Shown in pieces: positions 55,350-64,000 of a stretch of DNA of 64,000 nt. How positions within the stretch are numbered: position 1 is the stretch's first letter; each line of letters starts with the position of its first letter. Location: contig JAYKKT010000089.1 in NCBI GenBank assembly GCA_036023115.1, positions 12,852,501-12,916,500 on the forward strand, in the 5' to 3' direction. The notes below the pieces were generated by a model. That model was not told the origin of the DNA. It worked only from the letters and a program-made list of their open reading frames with translations, and searched no databases. The stretch is from Brasenia schreberi. Lineage: Eukaryota; Streptophyta; Magnoliopsida; Nymphaeales; Cabombaceae. The position numbers were made by a program, and so were the translations under genes.

Positions 55350-57398
55350 CATGGCAATAGTGACAACAAGAACTAAGCTGGGTTTGATCGGGTCAAATTG
55401 GACCCGCATGGGACTTGGCTTGGGGTCCCTTATTAGAGAGCCACACTCGCTCAAGGTTGGGACAGGAGCCAATGCAATATGCGGTGACTGTCATGCTGCA
55501 GTAGTAGTAGGGGAGAGGGGGAGAACGAGAGAAAGAGAGAAAGAGAGAGAGAGAAAGAAAAATAGAGAAGAAGAAAAGGGGCCTTGGGAAGTTCTAAGTG
55601 TCGAGTGCATGCCAAACTAGTAAAAAAGTGGTAAGGTTCATTGGATTTGAGGTAAAATAGGGTTTTTCTTTTATTTCAAATTTTTTGGTGATAAAATCGA
55701 GTGAAACATTGCTTGTCACTATTTGAAAAGTCAAATCTTGGCTCCAAAAATGGGCTTTCAAACAAGGCATATCATGTCAAACCATATGAGACACTATGGT
55801 GTCCTAGTTACGTGTTCTAAGGAGACACGATTTGGATTTGGGTCAGTTCTGGGTAAATTCATAGCAATTTACAGAAACTATACTTGGATCTTTAATTGAA
55901 TCCTAATATACCCAAACAAATCCATATTGTGTTTTGGGCTATTTTAGGACCGATTGAAATATGATTTCAATGTAGTTTGAACCGTTGAGTTCGTATTCGA
56001 ACGTAAAATATTAATGTTATGTTTTCATTCATGATTTATGGTAAATCAAGGTGATGTAAGGGGATACAAGCGACAGGCAGGTGGATGTGTTCCCTTTCCA
56101 AATACATGCTAGATATAATTTTACTATTTTTAGATGATACATGAGATTGTGAAATGTTTGTTAATATTTTGAAATGATTAAATATGTGTTGGCTTTATTG
56201 GATGTTATTGGAAACTGTCTTTTTATTTGTATTGATGCATTGCATGAGTATGCTTGGTTGCGAGTGAATATTATTGGATATAAATTCACTCTCTTCACAA
56301 TGGTGTGAGACGTCATTGAATGGTAGACGATCACATCCATTAGTGCGATTTCATGGGTCTCAGTGGGTGTGGGTGACCCATTGGTCAATATGGATCCATA
56401 ATTTGTAACCCTAACCATCGGGACATGTGTGCCATTGGGACGAGAAGGTTATGGGTTTTTGGATAGACGTGTCAGGTGATGCTAGCTCATTGGCTATTTC
56501 GTTGGCCATACATGTTCACATGTAGCTTGCATTTAGCAGCTAATGTTGTGTTGTATGTTACACCTAAGTTGGAAACATGTGGAGCTTTATGGTGAATCAT
56601 TGAGAGTAGAGAGTGTTTTAAAAAGAAATGGCCTTGATATTGGTTTTGACATATGATTTGAATACTTGAAATGAAAATGTATTACATATTATTGTTGATG
56701 CCATGAAACGAGGAGATGTCCCAAGTGGCATGATATGATTTGAGATTATTTACATAATTATGTGAAAGTATGATCCTACTAGTGTGGTTTTTGAAAACTT
56801 TTGTCATGTAGACTTGAGGGATAGGACTTGATGTAAAACACATGTGTGGTGGCTATTAGAGACTACGTATCAGGATAGGAGGAGAGATAAAGGGCCTCCT
56901 ATGGCATGGTCATGGTTAGACGTGGTAGTGGCCCTCATATCAAAATTAAATTGCATTAATAAAGTGTGTTTGATCTTACATGCATAATTTTAGTAGATAA
57001 TCTTTATTTAAACAGTGATATGGTTATCCTATAATATATAATTTGAAATATGCATGCCTTTAGTGTATTTATAATTGTAAAGAGATCACGTCCATCTACG
57101 AGCATGGTTTATTGTACTCATAATTTATTATATTACAAGATTAAGGTAGTAGAGACACTGAGAGACATAGACGTGACACATATAGTATGACAACACATGA
57201 TGGTTAGCTGGGTTATAAATAGTTTATACTATTTTTTTTATAACACTATGTGTACTTAAATCTTCATTGTAAATAAATAAATATATGCTCACTACATTTT
57301 GAATTGTATGGGTTGAATTGTCAACGGTACACAGAATTTGGACATGTAGTATGGATGAATCCTATGTTCATGTTGGACGAGTTTTGTGGGTCGTTACA
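55350..57398. mobile_element. Element F2: inverted relative of F1
   Basis: Reverse complement matches F1 in blocks, for example cgagcatggtttattgtactcataa near 57110 against 48200-48230, agacacgatttgg near 55823 against 49010, and the terminus gggtcgttaca at 57398 against tgtcacgaccc at 47843. The left border is approximate. An ORF at 55261-55620 crosses the border and has no recognisable domain. Confidence 0.62.
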
Positions 57399-57900
57399 AA
57401 AGCCTTATCCCATACTACATGGGATCAACTCCATGAATTTTTTTGTTTCTAGAGAGCTTGATCATATGCCATGTAAATAATTAACTCAACAAAAGCTACA
57501 TCATTCTTTATTGTTTCTTCATTTTGTGATCTTTCTCTTCTTTTTTAATATTTTCATAATCTAGTTTCTCATACCTTCTTATCGAAACTTATTTTGGTCA
57601 TCTTTCTACGTGTTCAAACCATCTTAAACAATTTTTTCTTATTTTATCACCTTTTGGTATTACTCTCAATTTGTTTATAATAACCTTATTACGTATACGA
57701 CTTTTTCTTGTATGACCACTCTTCTATCTCAACATCTTTGTTTTTATTAAACATCTTTTCTATATGTTGATGATTAAAAGAATCACAAAACATATCGTGT
57801 TTAATTGTTATTATATAATATTTACTTTTCAACTTTAATAACATCTTATTACATACAATATATATGATACACCTCTCTATGTTTTTGTACGCCCATAAAT
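57399..57900 (-). mobile_element. Degenerate RTE LINE 3' end (copy 7)
   Basis: The minus strand matches the last ~500 bp of the LINE: aagccttatcccatactac, the KCW/GRGR region near 57530 and the RWFGH region near 57630, up to the region equivalent to 14450. Many substitutions; older than copies 2-6. Confidence 0.85.
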
Positions 57901-57937
57901 AAAGACAAAGTATTGCTTTTGGTCAACCATTCAAACG

Positions 57938-58228
57938 ATGGAGCACAGGCATGACAGGAAGTACGCCGGGCATCGAAAGAGGGAGAGACAATTCTGGGCA
58001 TTCAGGGACAACATGGCATACGTGGAACATCGGAACAGGGAGCTTGGGATGCAAATGGTGGGGCTCAACCGCTTCACCGATATGATGAAGGAGGAGTTCT
58101 GGGAGGTGTACTCCAACCAAATCCGATCATCGGAGAAGTGGTGGCGGGAGGGAGAGGGACACAGGAGGGAGCTAATGTCGAACTGCGTTGCCCCAAAGTC
58201 CGTTGATTGGAGGAAGAAGGTCATAGTT
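57938..58228 (+). pseudogene. Papain-family cysteine protease, propeptide (I29) fragment
   Basis: An open frame of 97 codons reads MEHRHDRKYAGHRKRE, FWAFRDNMAYVEHRN (an ERFNIN-like inhibitor helix with Gln where Arg is usual), MVGLNRFTDMMKEEFW (contains the G-N-F-D motif) and PKSVDWRKK, which is the start of the mature protease. In the family, the propeptide keeps the enzyme inactive until cleavage in an acidic compartment. The frame ends at the copia D LTR three codons after the mature start. The signal peptide and beginning are absent; the upstream side is a LINE remnant. Catalytic Cys, His and Asn would lie beyond the insertion and are not in the window. ATG 57938 is probably internal (canonical QWM-type position). 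Confidence 0.82.
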
Positions 58229-58806
58229 TGATGTCTTTTTTAATCAATTCTCTAGCATCCTCAGCAATTCCGGTCGACTCTCCGGCATCCTCTACACCAG
58301 CTCTTTGAAGCTTCAGTCAGGTACGAGCAACGGATGAACAGGTAGGTGTGATCTTGTGTTTCAAGGTTTCCTCATAGTAGGATTTATGTGAGAGGAATTT
58401 CTGCAAGTATTCGGTGATTTTATGTTCTCTGCACTGTTCTGTATTTATAGAGTAGTGCCTGCTCCATTTCCTCCCAGTTTCTCTATTGGGCTTTTCTTTT
58501 CTAGAGCCCTTATCCAGTTGGTTACAGATAAGCACTGTAACCGCCCGATAATTTCGGTCACTCATGGCCATTATGCCCTCCTTTACCACAATCCTTTCAC
58601 AAATAATGGTTGGATGGAAAGTCCAACCTTTTCAGTACTGGGATTGGCGAGAATGACAACTTATTTCCTTACATCTCCTACTTGGCCATTTGAGCCAAGT
58701 GAACTGACATACTAGTTTTCCTCACTTTTGTGGGGTTTTCCTTATAATGACATTTCATTTGCTATTGCAATCACCATAAATTGTGTGATTTTTTATCTAC
58801 ACAACA
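58229..58806 (-). repeat. 3' LTR of copia D
   Basis: 578 bp, tgatgtctttttt to tctacacaaca. A TATA-like tataaata (minus) is at about 58442-58449. Its left part (tcctcagcaattccggtcga) matches 63972-64000. Confidence 0.8.
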
Positions 58807-58868
58807 GTCAAACATATCTCAAACCCATGTTTACAACATGTTTTGAGAAAATATCTTCTGTTATACCT

Positions 58869-59303
58869 TCAGTCAAGGGACATATCATGAGTTGGCATGT
58901 TTGAGATGGATATTTCCTTTCTCATAACCATATCATGAACATAGTTGTGTTTAACCATTATATGCTTGCTCTTGGAGCTGTCAACTCCACTCTTGATAAG
59001 AGTAATTGCTGCATTATTGTCACAGTAAATAACAACTGGCTCGTCGGCTATCTTCAGCTTCAAATCTCGTATGAAGTGGCTTATCCAGACAACACTCGTT
59101 GCAGCTATACAACAAGATACATATTCAACTTCTTGTGTATGCAATGCTACACAACCTTGTTTCTTACATGCCCAAGAAACACTACCATCTCTAAATAAGA
59201 ATATTTGTCTCAAGGTTGATTTGCTGTCATCTTTGCTCCCAACAAAGTCAACATCTGAGTATCCTACTACTTTCAATTCATCTGCTTGAAAACACAACTT
59301 CAA
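58869..59303 (-). pseudogene. RNase H of copia D
   Basis: 144 open codons: YSDVDFVGSKDDSKSTLRQ, SWACKKQGCVALHTQEVEY, VIYCDNNAAITLIKSG and SKHIMVKHNYVHDMV. This is typical of the SIRE/Tork-like RNase H with YCDN and KHI motifs. Confidence 0.85.
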
Positions 59304-59599
59304 GTCTTTTTCCTTTTAGATATAATCCTTTTTACAACTATCCAATGGTGCCATCAAGGATTACTTTGATATCTACTTACAAGACAAACAACAAAGCTGA
59401 TATCAGGTTTTGTATACAACATAAAATACATCAAGCTACCCACAACTTGTGCATAAAGAACATTAGGCTTATCGTCTCCTTCACCAGGACAATCAACATT
59501 GCTCAATTATACCCCTTTCACAATGGGTGTAGAAGCAATCTTCAATTCACCCATTTTGAACTTCTTGAGGATATAATAAATATCTCTCTCTTGACTTAG

Positions 59600-60240
59600 G
59601 CATAAGAATTTAAATTCTCTATTTTGCCAGAATATAGGATGCTTCTCCCATATCCTTCATTTCAAACATTGAGTTTAACCAAGACTTGATTTTGACAATC
59701 ATCTCATTGTCATTCCCAATCAACAATATGTCATCTATATATAACGATAGAATGACAAAGTGATTCTCAATGTTTTAAACATATACACAGTGATCAAGCT
59801 CATTAGCCACAAACGGAAGTTCAATAATGACATTTTGAAAAGTCAAATACCATTGGCGAGATGACTGTTTCAGGCCATATAGGGATTTTCTCAACCTATA
59901 CACTTTATCTTCTTGGCCTTCAACCGTATATCCTTCAGGCTGCTGCATGTTATGATTTCATCTAAATCTTCGTTTAGAAAGGTTGTCTTTACATCTAACT
60001 AATGTAAATCCAAATCATAATATGCAGATATTGCTAGGATTATCCTTATGGATGCAAATTTCAAAACAGAGGAATATGTCTCAATATAATCTATCTCCTC
60101 CTTTTGCGAGAAACCCTTTACAACCAACCTCGCTTTAAACTTATTGATTAAACCATCGACCTTATATTTATTTTTCAGAACCCATTTACATCCTATGACT
60201 TTCCTTCCTTTTGACAAATTAGATGGTTCCCAGACTTGCT
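59600..60240 (-). pseudogene. Reverse transcriptase of copia D
   Basis: The frame 60217-59999 gives GCKWVLKNKYKVDG, FKARLVVKGFSQKEEIDY and ASIRIILAISAYYDLDLH. Further left the YGLKQSSRQW-like block (near 59860) and a decayed Y.DD-type block near 59740 are visible across stops. Confidence 0.82.
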
Positions 60241-60699
60241 TTTCTTAATAGATCCAATTTCTTCATCCATGGATTTTCCCAATCTGTTAGTTCCGATGGG
60301 TTTATACCTTGCTCATAAGTCAAGTTATCAGTCAACTAATCTAAATCCACTGAATTATACACTTTAAGTAGGATGTTGTAGCCCTAGGCCTTTTATGTCC
60401 TCTTAAAGTTTCAGTTGTTTTAGGAATGTATTTAATGGATTCAAATGATGATTGATATAGGTCTATTAGATCGTCAACATACTCATCATTATTTTTCAAG
60501 ATGTCATTCTTAGTATCTTCTAAGAATTCAACATCTATGCTCTCTATTAGTCTGTGGTCCTTATGATAAAACCGATATTATTTTGAGCATTTAGGATATC
60601 CAATGAATATACATCTCAAGGACCTATTGTCTAGCTTATCTCTATACTGATCAAGGATCTTTACATGAGCAATAGATCCTCACCTCCTGAGATGACCTA

Positions 60700-61075
60700 G
60701 GTTGAGTTTTCTTTTAAACCACATCTCATATGGTGTAGTGAATACAACCTTACACGATACTCTATTGAGTATGTACACTGTTGTACTTATTGTTTCTCCC
60801 TAAAATATCCTTGGTAGAGAGACATCGATTAATATTGACCTTGTCATATTCAATAAGGTCCTGTTATATCTTTCAGTTACACTATTTTATTGAGGTGTCT
60901 TGGACATTATATTTTACTTTGAAATACCAAAGTCATTACAAAATTCCAAAAATTATGTAGAAGTATATTCACCACCTCTATCTGATCTTAAGACTTTGAT
61001 TGAATACCCAATTTGATTTTCAACTTTCTGCTTATATTTTTTAAATGCTTTAAGTGCCTCAGGTTTATGTGCTAG

Positions 61076-61116
<41 letters not shown>

Positions 61117-61180
61117 GTATATGTCGAGTAATCATTGATAAAATTTATCAAATAAACCTTTCCTCGATGTGACTTTCCTC
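60700..61180 (-). pseudogene. Integrase of copia D, interrupted by a (TA)n run
   Basis: 61020-60960 gives IGYSIKVLRSDRGGEYTS (integrase second Asp) followed by stops. The (TA)n microsatellite at 61080-61116 sits in the integrase core and encodes an IYIYIY run. Confidence 0.78.
61080..61116. repeat. (TA)18 microsatellite inside copia D integrase
   Basis: Continuous at-repeat of about 37 bp within otherwise coding-derived sequence. Confidence 0.95.
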
Positions 61181-61559
61181 TGAAGGGTCCACATAAATCA
61201 ATGTTAATGACCTCCAATAGGGTTGTTAACTTTTCTCTTTAGGAAAAACTTTTCTTGTCATTTTTTCTTGTATATAATATTCCCAATTATCGAAAGTATT
61301 TTCTTCAAATCTTAGCAATAAGTCAAAGATAAATAAGTTCCTCAACTTTTCTAGACTTATATGCCCAAGGCGTTTATCTTATAAATTCACATCAATATTA
61401 AAGGTACAATCAATATAAGTAAAAGAACTCTCATTTTCATTTATTCTCAATTTGAATAGCCCAAGTTCTATATCAAATTCCTCAAAGAAAAGTACTCTCT
61501 CATGTTTCCCCATAGTCACCTTGCTAGGAACAAACTTTACCTCAAAACCTTTATTCACC

Positions 61560-62650
61560 AAGGACCGAAACCAGATTGCACCTTATAAATAGCATAATGA
61601 ATACATTAGTTAATACAGCTGGTATACCTTATACAAAAATTCTAAAGGACCTAGTACCCAAAACATTTGAGAAAGTATTATTTTCCATATACACCCAATG
61701 TTCTTCTAGTTTGTACTCCTTTAGATCTATTGCCTCTTACTTGGTCTTCGAGATATATTTGGTCGCTCTTAAGTCAATCCACCAACCAGTCACGGGGCGG
61801 TACATGTAAAGACATTCTAATATCACACAGATTATGTCCTTCTTCTCCGATTGTTTACATTGTGGGTTGTTTCCTCCACTCTTCTTTTTGCAGCAATCCT
61901 TCTTATAATGTCTCATCTTTTCATAATTGAAACACTTGACTCGAGAAACGGTTTCCTCCGTTTTCTTAAAAGATTGATCACCCTTTTTGTTATTTTTGCC
62001 AAACTTTTTATTTGGTTTATTTCTCCTTTGATTGAGTTTGGAGTTAGACCCTATCTCAATTTTTCTTTTCTATTTTTACTTATGTGTTCTTGCTCAATTG
62101 CTAGTTTCAGGGGCAATTCTGTAAGATTGATTTCGGACCCTAGTCTAAGGGCATTAGTGACCATGTTCCATGATGGGAGAAGGCTGTTTAATATTGTGGA
62201 TATCTGTATCAGTTTCAGGATGACTGATTTTGCTATAACTAGGTCTCTTGCCATTACCAACATATGGTTTACAAGTTTTACTACATTATCCCCATCCTTC
62301 ATTTTGAAAGAATTATATTTTTATAGTAACAACTCAACATATAGCTTGACAATTTTTTCATAGTCATCTTTTATTGAGTTGAACAGTTCTTTCACAGTCT
62401 CGAATTCCTCGAAAACCTTAATCAGGTCATCCTCCATGTACGTCAACATGAAAGTTCTTGCTATTATATCATTTTTAAGAAATATTTTATATATTTCTAT
62501 TTGTTCTTGTCTTGCGTCTGGTGATGGCGGACGCACAATTTCTTTTAAGACATACTCTACATGTTCAAGTGTTAGAGCCAGTGATATCCTTCTCTTTCAT
62601 ATTTGGAAGTTTAGACTATTTAGTTTTCCCACCTTTGCCAGTTCCGACAC
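61560..62650 (-). pseudogene. Gag, zinc finger and protease region of copia D
   Basis: Gag blocks 62536-62321 (ARTFMLTYMEDDLIKVFEE, LFNSIKDDYEKI) and 62302-62051 (KSVILKLIQISTILNSLLP, LRLGSEINLTELPLKLAIEQEH). A Cys/His-rich knuckle lies near 61930-61880 and a protease-like WWIDL.ATKYI lies near 61780. A signature Asp is followed by Leu instead of Ser. Confidence 0.75.
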
Positions 62651-63655
62651 ACATATTATAGAGTTTATTTTTATGTGTTTGACAATTTTAACAAATAGGC
62701 GAAAAAAGAAAACATTCATCAAGCAACAAACCACAAATAGCATAACTCTAATTTACACGATGCACAATATCCTAAAAATGAGCTGAAAGTAACTCATTTA
62801 TAATATAAAAAGCTGGGATACATTTATAATTTTTCCCAAAAAAATTCTGCCTTTGTTAATTTTCCAAAATACCAGGGGTAAAATAGTAATTTTAACCATC
62901 TATTAGATTTTGTAATTTTCTAAAAAGATCAAGGATAGAATCTATAATTTTCCCTTAAGTCCGAATTTATAACTTTCACAGAAAGATAGGAACAAATCTA
63001 TCTTTTTATATAATGGTAGTATTGTAAAAGGTTTAACCAATAAGTGAAGGAAAGTAATTCAATCTCCTGATTTTTCATAATATTCATAAACTGCTAGAGG
63101 GTAAAATAGACTTTTTACTTGAATAAGAGTAAAATAATCTTTTATCTGATAATATCTGGATATTTTGATAATTTTATCCAGTGAAAGTTTTGAAATTATA
63201 CAAAACCAACTGGGACAGAATAAACTTTTCAGTCTACTACGCGAGGCAGTTTTCGAAAAATGAAGGTGGTTTCAGAAAACCACTTGTTTCTGCCCACAGT
63301 TTTCTGAAACCATTGGGCGGTTTTCCAGGGGGTATTAAAAAGCAGAGGAGAGAGAGAGAAGCGGGAAAAAGGAGGAGGGCAATCGAGCGCCTCTCCTCCA
63401 CCGCTTCCTAGCCTTTGCCCACCCGCTGGCTTTTTGGCCGGTGGTTCTCCTACGTCCTCCCTCTGTCTTTCTGGTCGGGGTTCTTCTAGTGATTCTCCTG
63501 TGGCAACCCTCTAGCTTTCTGGTCGAGGTTCTGCTAGCAGTTTCTTGTGGTCGCCCTTTGGCCTTCTAGCCGAGGTTTTGCTGGCAGTTTTCCTACGACC
63601 ATTAATGACCATCTGTCGGCCTTCTTCTCTTATCCTTTCTCTCTAGGCTCTTACC
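62651..63655. other. Leader region of copia D
   Basis: AT-rich up to 63180, then GC-richer with about three imperfect ~60-bp repeats (63415-63600; cores ctttctggtcg and ttctcctgtgg). No protein domain recognised. Confidence 0.5.
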
Positions 63656-63836
63656 ACCTTCTTCCCTGTCTCGACTTCGGCTGGCAGTTGCCGCCTCTGC
63701 CCTATTTTGACTTAGGCTGGTTGGTTCCGCCTCTGTCCTATCTTGACTCATGCTGGTTGTTTATGTCTTTGTCTTGTCTCGACTCAAGCTGGTTGTTTCT
63801 GCCTTTGTCATGTCTCGACTCAGGTTGACTGTTTCT
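63656..63836. repeat. 36-bp tandem repeat array, about five units
   Basis: Units such as cctctgtcctatcttgactc and tctttgtcttgtctcgactc repeat with period 36, so each strand reads as a 12-residue repeat. Lies in the copia D leader. Confidence 0.88.
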
Positions 63837-63927
63837 GCCTTCTGCCGAGACTTTTAACAAGGAGTTTTCTTCCTTTGTTCCTCCTATTCTTTTTAATATA
63901 TATCTAATACGTATCCGAACAAACCAG

Positions 63928-63939
63928 GCCTTGATACCA
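63928..63939 (-). other. Primer-binding site of copia D
   Basis: The complement tggtatcaaggc follows the LTR after two bases. It matches the initiator-Met tRNA site at its first eight bases. Confidence 0.7.
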
Positions 63940-63941
63940 AT

Positions 63942-64000
63942 TGATGACTTTTTCAATCGATTCTCCAGTGTCCTCAACGATTCCGATCAATTCTTCGGCG
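63942..64000 (-). repeat. Start of copia D 5' LTR (cut by window edge)
   Basis: tgatgactttttcaatcgat matches the start of the 3' LTR at 58229 with few differences. Confidence 0.8.

Larger units (their letters stand above)
58229..64000 (-). mobile_element. Copia D: Ty1/copia element running off the right edge
   Basis: 3' LTR 58229-58806 at the left, RNase H 59303-58869, RT about 60240-59600, integrase about 61180-60700, protease and zinc-finger region about 61900-61560, gag about 62600-61900, a ~1.1-kb leader with repeats, primer-binding site 63928-63939, and the first bases of the 5' LTR at 63942-64000. LTR starts tgatgtctttttt and tgatgactttttc match. Stops and frameshifts throughout pol. 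The left target bases are tagtt (58224-58228); the right copy is outside the window. Confidence 0.88.

Noticed and set aside
55261..55620. 119-codon plus-strand ORF with Arg/Glu-rich end
   Set aside because: Crosses the F2 border; the charged tail is a GA microsatellite translation.
58422..58715. 97-codon plus-strand ORF
   Set aside because: Lies within the copia D LTR, antisense to the element, no domain.
61851..62363. 170-codon plus-strand ORF
   Set aside because: Antisense shadow of copia D gag; hydrophobic run comes from T-rich complement.
63547..63828. Plus-strand ORF with 12-residue repeats resembling a repeat protein
   Set aside because: Product of a 36-bp tandem repeat in the copia D leader; no start context or domain.

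Overview
This is nuclear DNA from a seed plant, almost certainly an angiosperm. The evidence is plant-type Ty1/copia elements with initiator-Met primer sites, (TTG)n-tailed RTE LINEs, a BED-finger hAT transposon, GT-AG introns and two plant gene families. I cannot name the species. Very large transposon-filled introns suggest a big, repeat-rich genome. No rRNA, tRNA or CRISPR array was seen. All similarity judgements are by eye.

Main gene (minus strand, about 41.9 kb down past 2.9 kb). Six coding exons with matching phases and GT/AG borders encode the N-terminal part of an EDR1-domain Raf-like MAPKKK: 38216-38467, 23230-23433, 21888-22079, 21000-21256, 3228-3317 and 2930-3022. A likely 5'UTR exon with a short uORF lies near 41711-41905. 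The kinase domain was not found and should lie left of the window. Two introns are huge: 14.8 kb (23434-38215) and 17.7 kb (3318-20999).

Intron 3318-20999 holds copia A (4305 to about 13401, minus). Copia A is split by a complete hAT element (5174-8445, TSD ttctatac) and by an RTE LINE (9383-10750, 15-bp TSD). To its right is copia B (13784-20069, minus, TSD gattt), which sits between two copies of an older tandem repeat. Copia B now contains an LTR stub, a near full-length RTE LINE, a hAT fragment, a hAT MITE and B's own gag end. The borders between these pieces lack TSDs, so they look like rearrangements.

Intron 23434-38215 holds copia C (24159-31184, plus) with an RTE LINE inside, a long-TIR AT-rich element (31265-32837), and copia G (33024-37555), whose two LTRs share only R-U5. 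The 5' introns hold a third hAT-family element (39327-40704) with a 167-bp LINE inside. The intron at 22080-23229 holds a 46-bp LINE insertion with TSDs.

Right part. 41950-47478 is intergenic, rich in microsatellites, with a 2.1-kb inverted-repeat pair. 47479-54990 is degenerate copia E, whose 5' LTR is split by a 1.8-kb noncoding element F1. F2, an inverted relative of F1, covers about 55350-57398. Next come a worn RTE 3' end and a papain-type cysteine protease propeptide fragment (57938-58228, plus). That fragment is cut at the propeptide/mature boundary by copia D (58229 to beyond the window end, minus).

I found no convincing new protein system. The most interesting signals are RTE copies that share inactivating mutations, self-complementary LTR hairpins, dense CGATAC arrays at hAT ends, the chimeric LTR pair of copia G, and a kinase gene that keeps intact splice phases across about 32 kb of transposon-filled introns.
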